Assembly: GCA_001414345.1 (NCBI GenBank)
Contig: LLCB01000192.1
Location: 50,857 to 114,856 of the forward strand
DNA: 64,000 bases
Direction of reading: 5' to 3'
Origin: Hymenoscyphus infarciens
Lineage: Eukaryota; Ascomycota; Leotiomycetes; Helotiales; Helotiaceae
How positions within the stretch are numbered: position 1 is the first letter of the stretch; every line of letters begins with the position of its first letter. A program made the translations under genes and the position numbers. The notes under the pieces are model-generated. The model was not told where the DNA came from, searched no databases, and saw only the letters and a list, made by a program, of their open reading frames with translations. Shown piece after piece: positions 23,405-35,289 of this stretch.

Positions 23405-25259
23405 AAGCGCCTCTTGTTGCTTAGCAGTCTTCTCTGTCTTACAGACTTGCAATTGTAAGATTTTGAGATATCAACTTGGGATCTGTGTATCATAGGCGGC
23501 GAAATTCAAAAGCGAATATGGTTGCTTACCCAAATGAAAACCTACTAATCTAACCATTCCGCCTGAATTCTAGTCTTAGGGGTTGAATCATGATGTTTTT
23601 TTGGGCTATTTTATCCTGCCTTTTTGGTCTGCAGTCTTCTAGTATTATGTACCTTTTGTTTTCTTCTGAGATGGGCTGTGAACATTTTCGTGCGTTCAAG
23701 GGTGGCCCACTCGAGTGTCCCTACACCCGTTCTGGGTGGAGGAAATGTTTTGCACTTATCTCTGAAGTCTTGGGGTTGAGGTTGGCGAGTGCCTATTCTG
23801 TCCTCTCCATTATCCTGGCTCTATTCAAAATATCTTTATTAGGGTTTCTATTCTGTACCCGGGTGTCTCTTAAGTGTAGCGTAGCGACGGCGAGGTGGAT
23901 TTTAGTAAAGATTCCGAATATTCCTATTGTCTCAAGTATTCTGGGCCATCATGAAATATTGTTTTATAAGGCTGGGGGAAATGAGGAGTATATCCTTTAG
24001 TTCTCCTAGTCTGTCTGTGGTCTATCGAGAAACAAATATTTTCTTGCAGAATTTTCAATGGGAAGGCTATGTATATTTTGTGCAGGTGGCTATACTAAGT
24101 TTCAACTTGTTTTGATTTCCAAGAGGGGGGTTAGCAGTGGTCGGACGATGGAAGCTTTCGTAGGAAATAGGCCATGCAGTGTTTGTTACTATTTCCTTTT
24201 TGATTTCTCTTTTTCCTCTCCCTTTCTCTCTCTTTTCTTTTCTGGGCTGGTATGGCTGGACAAGAGTCCATGAGTTGGCCGCTGGAAAATGCTGACTTCC
24301 ACGGATTCTTCCGGGCCCTAGACTTTTTATCCTGTGAACTGCCAGATGTTACTTTGCGATGATTCTTTTGCTACCGTGTAGTGATATAGACTCCATGAGC
24401 TTTGATGGAGAGCCAGATTCTGGGGAGGCTAGTTTTCGAATAGAGGGATATAGATTATCATAGATCCGTTTTCGACGTCGAGGCGGAGGGTGTGGAGGCC
24501 TCTTTGGAGGAGTTCGTGTAAAGCGCTGTGAGGTGGATGTTGGAGATGAGTTTGGCGACGATTGTTCGCGTTGGGGGGGCTTTTTTTAAATGTTTGACAT
24601 TAGTGTTTATCCCTACTACTAGGAAGAGAATAGCTCGAGTCTGAACCTGATTCCTATTCCAGATTAGAGGGGGGTAAAGGGTTTTACTTATACCAAAGAC
24701 TTTAAGCTCACTCTAACGACAGCACCCTCTTAAGCCCTTTGAAACCTCGGAGAAAAAACGACAAGTCTTGGCATTTGGGGAATTCTTTGCCGGGACTTTG
24801 GCACTGAGAGAGATGGATGTTGGGATGACCTTTGGCAATACTTATGAGGAATGCCAATGAACAAATTTGCGGGCTCTTTTCATGTACTGTCGTTGGGGTA
24901 TGATCGAAAATGTCGTGGCCTTTTACAATTGTTATCGTAGTATCGGATGATATTAACTTGATCATATATTGGTAGTGTACCTGGGAGTTTGTATCATCCG
25001 CTTGTCTTTGGTCCGCCCAAACCCATTTGAATAAGCGAAGGGTTAACCCTTTTCGGTGACATTTTGCCCTCTCGTCTTCTCATATTCGCTTTGACTCCTC
25101 GTTCTAGTTGTCTTCTCCGACACTCTTTTCACTCTCTCAGTTTGCAATACTGTTAGGAATGAAAGCAATCTAGGTTTTGGGGGTCGTGGGGGTGAAGGAG
25201 TACAAGCGAAATTTGAAATCTAGTCTTCAGATAGTTTGCATATGTAATGTTATAGTACT
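23405..25259. other. Gene-poor stretch with no supported gene
   Basis: About 1.85 kb. A 136-codon plus-strand ORF (23590-24000) lacks family resemblance. On the minus strand, 24450-24560 gives a weakly protein-like segment (HELLQRGLHTLRLDVENG) ending in a stop. It could be debris of the F-box gene to the right or chance. Confidence 0.4.
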
Positions 25260-26314
25260 GTATCTCGCTCAAAAACCATTTCGTGTTGTTGAAAGGGTGG
25301 AATTCTTCGAGATTTCGTTCCGTAGATTTCTTTTCTGAAACTTCTGGCCCTCAAGCGGCGCATCGAATGATGTCAACTTCAAAGATTTTAACTGCGGCAT
25401 TTTGTCACAAAGTCCGAAGGACAAATCAAAGTCACCTTGTGCCTATATGAGGTTTAGTGTAGGGTGATCAAGGGACTCTAGAATGGCTACGTATCTTTCG
25501 ACAAAAGGAGTGTAGTATCGCGCTGAAAAAGGGTCGTCGTAGTTGGGACTATTGTGTCGAACCCCAAAGTGGGGGAGATAAGTGAGTCTAGATGAGGTGT
25601 TGTCCGTGTAACTTTCTGGACCTTTATCTGAATCACCCGTTGACTCGAAGTGAATGTCGAGTGAATCTAAACTTGGACAGGTCTTTTCTCATTAAAAAGT
25701 TCAGGTATCTCTCCAGAACCACGTCCTCCTTATAATACTCTGTTGGTACAGTCTATGCGTGCGTTCTCAGTGAGGTCGTGGCAGAATTCCATATCGTTCC
25801 AAAAGTCACGAAATACGCGTCCAAGTTGGTGAGTTGGGAAAATAAGGGTAAGTTTGCAACGATATGGTTCCCGAGAGGGTTATTTGTGAGAGATGCTTCA
25901 CGAATGCTTGTCATGGTGGCAGCAGCCTTTTGCAGCAACTCTTTACTAACATCCGGGAATATCGTGGTATCGCAGTATTCCTGGTCCCGCTGCTCTCATC
26001 GACATGAGAGCAGTTCCCAAAACAATGAACGCTGGTGCCTAATTGGGGATTCCTTTGCATGTTGTCAAATTGAGTATTTGACCTCAAGTAGGTGAGTTTT
26101 AATCAGTAATAGCTGTTAGATGTTGAAGCTGTCGCTTGTGCGAGTCATCCACATAGAGCCTCCTCGTCTCGAAATCCACATTCTTGTACAGGATAGGGGT
26201 GACCCTTTTCCCAAATGTTCGGCAAACGAGACTCACGTTTCTGAGGCTCTTTTTGGGGAGGTAGGATATGATCTCCTGGATAACTTCAATTGGAGGTGAT
26301 GGTGTTCTGGTCAT
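25260..26314 (-). pseudogene. F-box / leucine-rich-type protein, decayed
   Basis: From the ATG at 26314 the minus strand encodes an F-box: PPIEVIQEIISYLPKKSLRN, then VSLVCRTFGKRVTPILYKNV. It stops at 26099. Further along the same strand, protein-like segments follow in shifting frames: MEFCHDLTENARIDCTNRVL (about 25730-25790), VVLERYLNFLMRK (about 25690-25730), CPSLDSLDIHFESTGDSDKG (about 25615-25680), and DKMPQLKSLKLTSFDAPLEG (after an in-frame TAG near 25445). The repeated xLxSLxL pattern is typical of the leucine-rich half of fungal F-box proteins, which recruit substrates to SCF ubiquitin ligases. Several frameshifts and stops indicate a pseudogene; a multi-intron gene is possible but less likely. 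Confidence 0.6.
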
Positions 26315-26689
26315 TTTGTGGGCGTGAGAATGAATTGATTTTTTGGTGAATTGAGACCGGTTCAAGACAGGTAACTCGAGTCTCAATTTGTTTTATTGGC
26401 GTCTAGCGAGAGTTTCCCCGGAAAGTTGTAACATCAATTTAGCAGCTTTCAAGCAATACCAGATAAAGTACGTTTCTCGATATATTAAGTGAGAGTATTG
26501 AAGAAAGAGTGCGTTTGACTATGACAGCCGTAAGATTTTCGTGATTTGCGCCAAACCCCCTCACAAAGAAACCCAGGCAACAGAGATTGCCTTGTTGATT
26601 ACCTATTAATGCTCATTACACATGCAGAGAAAGAATTGAGCCGAAGCATCAGAAAGTGAAAGGAACCCCGAATAAGATTTGGCAGTTAC
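26315..26689. other. Intergenic
   Basis: No coding signal. Lies upstream of the F-box remnant and downstream of the HET remnant, both on the minus strand. Confidence 0.4.
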
Positions 26690-27084
26690 AATCACCTAAT
26701 TTTGCTCTCTTCGCTTGTCATCGCCGCGCCATCCATCATCCCATAAACAAAACACTCCCCAAACAACTCTCATGCTCCCTCGAACCTTTCCTTCCTCCTC
26801 AATACAGCCGGAACACTACACCCATAGACAACACATAAAACGTCGACCTTTTCGGCCTTCGATGGTGCAAAGCCAAAATAACCCTGCCCTGGCTCGTCGG
26901 AAGTCCGTAAAAATTTCCTGTTCCAAATTATGCTCCGTACACGCTCGAGGAATTCGATAGCCATGGAAGGACAGCTATCTAGGGTCTGCTGGGCAAGCGT
27001 AATATCCCATGTGCAACTTTGTTCCAGGCAGTATTGGCATACACGATGGTACCATGTCGGGGGAGGGATGCGAGGTAGTTCCAC
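26690..27084 (-). pseudogene. C-terminal remnant of a HET-domain-type incompatibility protein
   Basis: The minus-strand frame 27084-26770 reads RKFLRTSDEPGQGYFGFAPS, then DVLCVVYGCSVPAVLRRKER. After a TGA at 26770-26772 the same frame continues ELFGECFVYGMMDGAAMTSE. In HET-domain proteins of filamentous ascomycetes the C-terminus typically has a G-Y/I-G-L-G-P motif, a cargo of V-x-G-x-x-x-P-x-V-L-R and then L-V-G-E-C-Y-V-H-G-M-M-D-G-E. The match is therefore in the expected order with one stop between the last two blocks. The N-terminal HET domain is not present in the window. Intact relatives trigger heterokaryon incompatibility and cell death. Confidence 0.6.
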
Positions 27085-27724
27085 ACATGGCTGGACTTCC
27101 TACTTAACGGTATGAAATCTAGAGTTAAAACGTAAATAATCTTACTAACCTTTTCAGCAGGAGGGTAGGAGAAGAGTTGTCTTTTTCAGCGGAATCAAGA
27201 TTAAGTTTCGGAATTTGCACCTACCTGGCAGGGTTGATATTGTGCTTCGGCTTTTATGACATTGACTGGAAAAATACAGGTCTGGACTAAAGGTGGACCC
27301 CAAAGTGAATGGAGAGGAGAGGGCGACAAGTTTTTGGTTGTTGCTCCAAATGAAGGAGACGTGTATGAGACGGAAATGGAAATGCTTGGGGATGACCCGG
27401 AAGAGCTGCAAGACGAAGATGTCGACGACGACGAAGAGAGTGAGTTTGCTGAGTTCTGCTTGCCATTCGTCCTTCTTGGATAGTGGAGAGAAGAGAAAAT
27501 GCAGTCTGAGAAATACGACGTTTTGAAAAACCTGGGTATTTCCTGTTCTATGGTCTCAACATCTAGAATTTCCCCCCGAAGACTTCTGTCCATTCGTATG
27601 CCTTTATTACTCTTTATATCCTAAAAGTCTAAGTTTTGTTATTGTATCGAACAATAATCGTATATCCATCTATCTTTAATAGACCCACGAACCTCTCAAC
27701 TCCAAAAAGACTCCATAGCCGTCC
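27085..27724. other. Intergenic with low-complexity overlapping ORFs
   Basis: A 75-codon acidic ORF on plus (27256-27483) and a 130-codon Ser-rich ORF on minus (27201-27593) overlap. Their compositions are mirror images of GAA/GAC-rich DNA, so at most one is real. Neither resembles a family. Confidence 0.4.
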
Positions 27725-28819
27725 TTACGCAATCTTTTCGACTGTCAGGGTTCCCGTCTCAGTGCCTTCTAAAGTGATGAATCCGAGAGTTTCAATCTTT
27801 TTCTTCCACTTCTTGCTTTCGTATCGTGCGAGTATCATGGTCATTCTCAATATGACACCACTGCTAGACTCGTGTTCCTCTTCACCCTTTAGCGGGGTAC
27901 AAGTCCACCTCGAGAATGCCCAGTTCAATATGTATCGACCACTCTCAGAGAATTCGGGAGTTGTGTCGGGGGACGGTATAGGTGACGAAGCAGCTATAAC
28001 AGCCTTTATTCGATAAACTTCGTCTTTCGGCGCCGATTTGAGGAGAGTTTCGAGCTTCGAGACATCGATTTTCGAGGACGACTCCGCAGTGAGTGTGATT
28101 GACAAAACCTCGACTTCGCTTTGATGAGTCTTAGCATGCGAATGGTCATGGCCATTCGCAGCATGATCGTGTTCTTCAGTCACAGCGACACCGAGACTCC
28201 GCGCTAAAGCATTGTCTACGCCAAAAACCAAGTCAACTGGTACTCTCCCTTTATCGCTCTTCACAGTCGCAACTTGGACTTCCAAATCACCTACTCGATC
28301 AAGACACTCGTCCAGTCTTCTCTCACCCGCTATCTCCCATTTGTTCAACACAATCAGATCTGTGTATCGGGCTTGGATCTTGGCTGTATAACTCGTGTCT
28401 TCGTAGCCTTTCCAATTCTCGACGTCTATGACTGTTACCACGCCATCCAACACATATGCGCCCTTTGTATCTCTTGCCAAACGATTGACTTCCATGGCTA
28501 ACGTGGCGGGGAATGCACTACCGCTGGTTTCTATTACGATCCGGTCGGGATTGATGGTATTTCGGAGCTCTTCGAGAGCCACATCGAGTTGACCAACGAG
28601 GTTACAGCATATACAGCCATTGAGGAGTTCACGTACGCCGGTTATGGAAGAAGACGATGCGAGCTGGCTGTCGATGGCTAAATCGCCGAACTCGTTCTTG
28701 ACGAGGGCAAGCTTGTATGCGGGATTTTGGGCGCGTAGTTGAGGGAGGAGATTGAGGAGGAGAGTTGTCTTGCCAGATCCTAGGAAACCTGTGACTATGG
28801 TGATGGGAATGGGCGCCAT
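27725..28819 (-). CDS. CobW-family GTPase / metallochaperone
   Basis: One exon of 364 residues. Walker A is TGFLGSGKTTLLLNLL at the extreme N-terminus. Switch elements follow (VKNEFGDLAIDSQL). The metal-binding C-x-C-C motif is NGCICCNL near residue 70, and VIETSG follows. The guanine-specificity motif appears as NKWE rather than NKxD. A His-rich loop (EEHDHAANGHDHSHAKTH) sits near residue 215, before the CobW C-terminal domain (RYILNWAFSRWTCTPL). Family members, including the ZNG1 zinc chaperones, hydrolyse GTP to load metal into client enzymes. Which metal and client this paralogue serves is unknown. Glu in place of Asp in NKxD still occurs in the family but deserves note. Confidence 0.92.
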   Translation of the reverse strand: MAPIPITIVTGFLGSGKTTLLLNLLPQLRAQNPAYKLALVKNEFGDLAIDSQLASSSSITGVRELLNGCICCNLVGQLDVALEELRNTINPDRIVIETSGSAFPATLAMEVNRLARDTKGAYVLDGVVTVIDVENWKGYEDTSYTAKIQARYTDLIVLNKWEIAGERRLDECLDRVGDLEVQVATVKSDKGRVPVDLVFGVDNALARSLGVAVTEEHDHAANGHDHSHAKTHQSEVEVLSITLTAESSSKIDVSKLETLLKSAPKDEVYRIKAVIAASSPIPSPDTTPEFSESGRYILNWAFSRWTCTPLKGEEEHESSSGVILRMTMILARYESKKWKKKIETLGFITLEGTETGTLTVEKIA

Positions 28820-31583
28820 ACTGGAGGTTGAAACTCAATGGCTTGTATGTCTCTTTTCGTCTTAAGCTTTGGTATTTGGTACTCGGGATTTCTGACGAAG
28901 GTACTGGTACTTTGCGGGGAGAAGATTTTCGCGATAAGCCCTTATCGCGTGGAGAGCGCCAAAGCCCAACCCTCTATGGAAAGGGGATCCGATCTACTTG
29001 AAACATTTCCACCCCAATTTCTCTCCAAAAGAAACACCACGAGTTTGTTTGTTCCTTGGAGCGTCTACCAGTGCTTCACTCAACTCGTCACAGCTTCACT
29101 CAACTCCGTAACAATTCTCATCATCTAGGAAGTACGTCAAGTCACAATCAGCAAAGCCAACCGCCGATTTAGGACCTGCGAATCGCGATAGGAAAAAAGC
29201 CACGCGGGGATTATTCTCGGAATCCCTCGCCATCCAATCGACCCCTTTTCCATTTTCAAGAAAGAAAAGCGTGTCGCCGCCTCAGGTTGGTTGAACGGCT
29301 GAGAACATGTAGGAAGCATATTCCAATTCGTCGTCTGGAAATAAATCCCGAACAGGGCAGGCGAATCAGCATCTCCAGAAATGAAGATTCTGCAGAACAG
29401 AAATGGCACTTCGGGAGGCATATTTTCTCACTAGCCTGCATTTCTTTTTGTGGCGACTACTGCAGGTGCCTACATACAGGAACACCGACAAAGAAACCAT
29501 AGATGCAGAGACACGCGTTAAGTTGGATCGGCAAGAAGCGGTGCTGCGTTTCGTCTTGAGATCTCACCATGGGAGCAAGAAGAGCCGAGTTGGGTCGGTT
29601 GAGGTGGATGCCGATCAGCAGCTCTAGATCGATCACTTCTTTTCTTCTTCTTCAGATGACCTCCCGTAGTCTACAACTTTTCCTGACCGAGTAACAGCCA
29701 GACGTCAAGGAAAACCAACTCGTTTGACAAGGTCTCAAAGATTGTCGTATAACTGACTTCAGATTCTTGATTTGAAGCTCCCGGTCAAGCCAATCTGTCG
29801 AAGACCCGACCCCCCTTCTCGGGAACTGTGTGTTACTTGAGCATCGTTGGACTGCCTTGAATACACAATTAATACTGTTGTTCTACAGATGCTGTGCAAA
29901 ATCTTCCCTTGGAGTACATTTAAGGTTGGAGGACATGTGCTTTGGTATCCACGGTGGATTGTTCCACTTTGCCAGCATATGGAATCACAGTGGATATCAA
30001 TTGAGGTCGAGATCCTCTATCAAAGCCTTATCTTGTACTTCGTACTTCATACGTACTTGATGGTGGTACTTGAAGGTTATCAAGGCAGGGGAAAAGCAAC
30101 TTCGGATTTAGGAACGGACGGGACGAAAAAAACAACGTGTAAAGCCATGTTCCGTGGACATCCTTCAAGCCAAAACCGCCCAGATATGACGAGATGGGAT
30201 TGTGCTCGCCGCAGGTACAGGCGATGGCCACGAGGTGTTGGGTAGTATCAATTCCCTCTGGATCAAGAAGTTTCAAGGTGCTTATATGACAGCTAAGCGA
30301 ATACTTGAAATCTGGAGAATTGACAACCAACGTGATAAGATGTTGGAGGCTCAAAGGAATCACCAACACGCAAAGGGCACCTGTTTTGGATTGTTGGGTG
30401 GAATGCGAGTCGTCTTCGAGATGACTTCAGCTCCTCTGCATCCTTCCAACATGAATAAGCGGGGCTTGAAATGGCATAATTTTGTCTACCCGCGGGACAC
30501 ACAGCGCAGATGAAGGATTATGAATTAAGTAGGCAGGGCCTAAATTAACTGAAGAAGATGACACAGCTTGCAGTGAAAGCTATCAGCGAACGCCAAAGTG
30601 GGGATTGTTATCGCCTTGCAGCGTCGCATCGGGATTTCATACGCTGGAAATACAAATAAGCTGAGGAGACCTTTTTTTGAACGTCTCCTGCTGAGTGCAT
30701 CCGCACCATCACGAGCACGTCGTATGTGGTTAGAAACCGGAGAGCTTCTAGGTCTCGAAAATGACCAGTCAAACAATGTCTCTCGGTGAGGGAGGCAAAA
30801 TGAAGCTCAGATGTCGGTGGAAAAGATACGTACAGATCACGGATACAGGAGATGAGGCTAATAAGAAAATTGTTTCACGAACTGTTACCTAGGTAAGGAA
30901 CTGAAGAACACAGGGCGTTTGGATGGAACGAATCTGGGTTGGACGAGGTGAGGTTGGTTGGCCTGCTGTGCCATCGTTTCGAAACACGCCCATTCATTTT
31001 GCCTAGAAGGGACGGGAAACAGGGGTCAAAAGAAATTTGGGGCTCGCGGGACAGCGGGAACACCACAGACTGGGAATCAATTGACCAATTGATCAATTTC
31101 ATGAAAGGATCTTGAGCAGGGAAGGGGAGGAAACAGGAAGAAAGAAACGAGACTCTGTTGACCTGTTCATCTCATCCCAAGTCCAACAACACCAACAACC
31201 CTTGCCAGCCGAGCTACGCCGTTGTATTCTGGCCCCTCAACCCTGTGCAGCTCTTCCTTCTGCCCCCCCCTTTTGCCCTTTCGGGTAAGAAGCCCCTGTG
31301 ATGTTCTTTTTCAGAAGTGTGGTTACCGAAAAAATACCACCCTAGCCCTCACAGAAAGCTGGTCTCAAAGGAACACCACACCCTCTCACAAATGACAACC
31401 CCCACCGCCCACCAAATATCAGGTACGACCATTCTGCCTCCCAGCGAGACGCCATGTGCTGTTGGTGGTACCTGACTAGATTGACCAGAGCCCCGTCTCA
31501 CCCGCATCTCACTGCAAGGGTGGATTTTCTAGTGCATTTCCCCTGCAGAAGGGCTTTTGCATTGCATCTCATCCCTCAAAATC

Positions 31584-31615
31584 GGTGAATGCCTCCCACG
31601 GTGAATGCCTCCCAC
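31584..31615. repeat. 16-bp tandem duplication
   Basis: GGTGAATGCCTCCCAC occurs twice head to tail with no mismatch and is followed by a partial third start (GGTGG). Confidence 0.85.
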
Positions 31616-31901
31616 GGTGGTAGACGCCCTTCTTTGCCCTATCATCAGGCTTGTTATTAAAACGTATAGACCAAATTCAGCACAATAAAGTTGGTGGCAG
31701 TTGTGTAACTCACGGCTATATTCTGTATAGTGCGCTTTGAGGCTTTGATCAGAATAAAAGGGAATAAAGGCAGTTGTAATTTCCATGTCCAGAGCGTCTT
31801 CTTTTAGCGCCTTTTTGGCTCCCTACACACCCCTGTCCACGGTAAGAGTGACAGGGGTGGTGGTCGGCTAGCACTTCCCCCCACGGCGCTCAATATCAAA
31901 A

Positions 31902-31907
31902 TATAAG
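31902..31907 (+). promoter_or_regulatory. Possible TATA element of the DUF1996-WSC gene
   Basis: TATAAG lies 336 bp before the start codon and is followed by a long C/T- then C/A-rich leader typical of strongly expressed fungal genes. Position relative to the transcription start is unknown. Confidence 0.3.
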
Positions 31908-32237
31908 TGTCGCTCCCCCCCCGCCCTGCTATTGTCCACTTTCTTTTGACCTCAACACCACTTCTGGTTTGCATTCGCCTCGCTGTGCTACACATTCATT
32001 TGTTCGCTCCCTTCATTCATTTATTATCTGTCGATACAGATACCACATTCATTTCAATTTCCAATCCAATTGAGTCCAGTACTCGTCTTTTTCCAACAAC
32101 AACAACCAGCTTTGACAGCAACCCAATCACCAGCACCAGCGAATCGCAACCATAACATTCACAAAACAAAGCCGTTCATATTAAAATTGATCTCCAACAC
32201 CCTCAATTCTATTGCAACAAACAAAAAAATAACAACC

Positions 32238-34063
32238 ATGCATTTCTCAAAGATATCACTTTTGTCGGCCCTCGCCACCACCGCAACCGCATATTCTGCT
32301 ACCAAGCGTTCATTCGCAGTCAACCATTTCTATGGAAAGGGTCCTCTTACAGAGGGACGTATGGATCCCATCATCAACCCAGGAGTAGCTTCCGGACACG
32401 TTCACGCCATTCAAGGTGGTAACAAGTTCGCGTTGACCATGTCGGATACCCAAGCCTTGGAGTCAACTTGCACGTCATCCTTGATCAAGAACGACAAGAG
32501 CAACTACTGGACACCCTCGTTATATTTCAAGGATCCTGCAACTGGAGCTTTGGAGAAGGTTGAGATGTTCTACATGAACGTGTACTACTTGTAAGTGGAA
32601 CCGATATTTCTAGATTCGATCTATCGCTGATATTTTCTAGTTTCGAGGCTACCACAGACAAGATTCAAGCTTTCCCAATCGGTCAACGTATGGTAGTAGG
32701 AAATTCGGCTCTCAGATCTCCACCAGCCTCAGGTGGTAATCTTATTCTCGACAAGGCTCAAGGAACCCCACAAGCAGTTCAATGGACTTGCCCACGATCA
32801 AACACCAACGAGCCATTGTACCCAGCAAACTCGGACGGTCTTCACGGAGTTGGTATTGGGGACACAAACAACAAGGGTGCAGGTTCTGGCTTCTCAGACA
32901 AGAACTGCGATGGTTATGCTTCTCCTCTCCGAGCTGATATTCATTTCCCATCTTGCTACAACCCTGCTGCCGGTCTCCAAAACTACAAGGAAAACTCCGA
33001 GTTCCCTACAAATGGAAACTGCCCTCAAGGATGGATCCACACTCCTCACTTGTTTTATGAAGTTTACTGGAACACACCCAAGTTTGCTAGCAGATGGACT
33101 CCAGGTCAAGGCAAGCAACCTTTCGTTCTCGCTAACGGTGACCAAACTGGTTACGGTTTACACGCCGACTTCATCGCCGGATGGGATCTTCCAACCCTTC
33201 AACAGATCATTGACAACTGCGATGCTGGTGATTCTGGTATGGATAAGTGCCCTGGCTTGATCGGCGGAATCAACGACGATTCAACCACTTGCAACATTCC
33301 ATCAGCCATCCAAGAGACTATCACTGGTACTTTGACTGCTCTTCCAGGTAACAACCCAATCGGCGAGTGGGGAGCTGCTGCCGCTGGCGGTGCTCCAGCA
33401 CCAGGTCCAGTAGCACCAGGACCTTCTTCAAGCGCAAGTGGTTCCAAGCCTTCGAGCTCCGCATCCAAGCCAGCTGGCCCAATTGCAACCGCATCAGGAC
33501 CGGCTTCTGTTGTAACCACCAAGCAAGCAGCAGCGACTGCGGCTCCAAGTCCTACTTCCCCTCCTTCTTCAGAATCTCTAGACACGTATGTTACTACTAC
33601 CATTCTTATCGGTACAACAACCATTGACTCATCGAACAGTGCTGCACCTTCCAAACCAACCTCTACCTCCACGCCATCCACTCCATCCACTGGTGGTGAT
33701 TCAGTCGGCAACGGATTCGCATACAAAGGCTGCTACCAAGATGGCACTGACTCCAACCGCGTCCTGTCAGCACTTACATTCGCCGACATTGGTCAGAAGC
33801 AAGTCACAAACACCAAGTGCGTCGCCTACTGCGCATCCAAGGGATACAGTCTCGCTGGTACCGAATTCGGTGGCCAATGTTTCTGCAGCAACACCCTGGC
33901 AAAGGAGGACAAGCTCGATGATTCGAAGTGCTCTATACCTTGCGAGGGCGACGCGAAGGAGACTTGTGGTGGTGGATTGGCTTTGAGTGTCTACTCCAGC
34001 ACGGCTGCTAGCAAGATCAAGCGTAGCGTCCGCTCCCGACACCTTTCTAGACATCTTTTGTAG
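32238..34063 (+). CDS. Secreted DUF1996 protein with C-terminal WSC domain
   Basis: Exons 32238-32590 and 32641-34063, with a 50-nt intron, give 591 residues. The ATG at 32238 starts a signal peptide (MHFSKISLLSALATTATAYS). DUF1996 follows: VNHFYGKGPLTEGRMDPIIN, GVASGHVHAIQGG, HGVGIGDTNNKG, ADIHFPSCYNPAAG and HLFYEVYWNTPKF. After about residue 350 comes a Pro/Ala/Ser/Thr-rich linker of ~130 residues. A WSC domain then runs at about 482-569 (YKGCYQDGTDSNRVLSAL, CVAYCASKGYSLAGTEFGGQ, CFCSN, ETCGGG), with the usual eight-cysteine layout. The tail is basic and no GPI signal is evident. WSC domains bind polysaccharide, so a wall-associated role is inferred; DUF1996 itself has no proven activity that I can state. 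Confidence 0.93.
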
Positions 34064-34898
34064 ATGCTTCTTCTTGTTGTTGTTTTCATATATTGGGGAG
34101 GGACGATTTGATATCGAGTCCGTTTTTGTATGTTCGATTTCTTCTTCTTTTCGATTCTTTACGAGATAAAAGGCACTTGTGCTGGATTCTTCGTTTATCT
34201 TGCAATGGCACATTTGATGTCTATTCTCTTGGGGATGGGCTTCGTTTGGTGGGGGGTGAAAAAATAAAGATTTATGGGGGGGAGGCTTCGTTCTTGTATG
34301 ATGTTTTTTTGGCTGGGGATGGGCCGCTTGGAGTTCGAATGGAATGATTGAAATTCGGTTCGGATGTGTATAGATGTTCTTGTGTGTGTGCGTTTTTAGC
34401 CGGGGAGAGACAGATAGCTATGAATGAAGGAATGAATATCAAAACCCTTTAACTCCAAGGCTTTAAGTGGTGTTTGGTTTATTGATCGCGACGTTGTTAT
34501 TCTTAGGGGGCGTTTCAGGCTTATGCATGTGGGTGTAATGCGCTGAAAACTTCTGATTTGCCACGCTCCCCGTAAATGTTGGGAGCTTGCAGCTGGAAAC
34601 CTCTTCCCTAAGTTACAGGTAGGGTCCACTGCAATACAGCGCTCGTAATCAATTCTAAATTCGAGGCACTTGTAGGGCATTGTGAACTGCCTGGATCGAC
34701 TGCGCAACCGCACCACGGTGACGTAAAACACGTTCGAGTTTCTTCCCGCGCTTATCAAAACAACAACAGTACGTCAGAAGGTAGAGCTCAGAAAAATGCC
34801 TAAAAAATCTAGGATGAATTTCCAACAGCTGAATACTACTATAACAAAGTATGTTCGGTTCGGAACAACGTATTGTGGGCGATTTGCGGGGTTTTCCA
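34064..34898. other. 3' flank of the DUF1996-WSC gene
   Basis: T/G-rich 3' UTR-like sequence and short ORFs without family resemblance. Confidence 0.4.
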
Positions 34899-35248
34899 GT
34901 CCCTTATCAAGACTCTGTATTGAAAAGTACCATCCTTATTATGATATATAAAGCAATCCGAAAAGTAGTCTAAAAATATTGACTGATTCTTAATCAAGTT
35001 CTTGATGATTGTACTAGTTCTTAAGAATTAAATCCTGCTGTTGTTATTATGCTATCTTTCAAAGATACGTAAATAGCACGACTTATAAAGGAGGTATAAA
35101 TACTAAGTCTTTTACCGGCCTAGTAAAGACTCTATATCGAATGGTAAGTTATAAACCCTACACAACTTTGAAAAACATGTAAAGATTATTGACAGACTCT
35201 AAATAGACTTCTTAGTTATGACACCAGTTCTCAAAATTTTAAACGAGT
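34899..35248. repeat. Diverged direct repeat pair (~135 bp each)
   Basis: 34899-35037 and 35115-35248 align end to end. Both start with a segment like TCAAGACTCTGTAT / TAAAGACTCTATAT, share ATTGAC...GACTC/TTCTTAAT in the middle, and end TAGTTCTTAAGAATTAAA / CAGTTCTCAAAATTTTAA. Differences are numerous, mostly transitions. This looks like an old duplication or two fragments of one repeat family. Confidence 0.55.
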
Positions 35249-35289
35249 CGAGGTGCGTCCTCGGCAGGATGACCCGAGGGAAAAAACAA

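Larger units (their letters stand above)
28820..32237. other. Gene-poor 3.4-kb interval
   Basis: No supported gene. Only unrelated short ORFs occur. It contains a 16-bp tandem duplication (31584-31615) and, from about 31.9 kb, the promoter and C/T-rich leader of the DUF1996-WSC gene. The coding density gap is unusual next to the compact left part. Confidence 0.45.

Noticed and set aside
23590..24000. 136-codon hydrophobic plus-strand ORF after LEO1
   Set aside because: No conserved motifs, random-looking codon use and a position in the 3' flank of LEO1.
27201..27593. Overlapping acidic (+) and Ser-rich (-) ORFs
   Set aside because: Low-complexity complements of one another, with no family match and no good start context.
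28820..31880. Several 60-130-codon ORFs in the gene desert
   Set aside because: None has a recognisable motif, and they overlap each other on both strands, as expected by chance.
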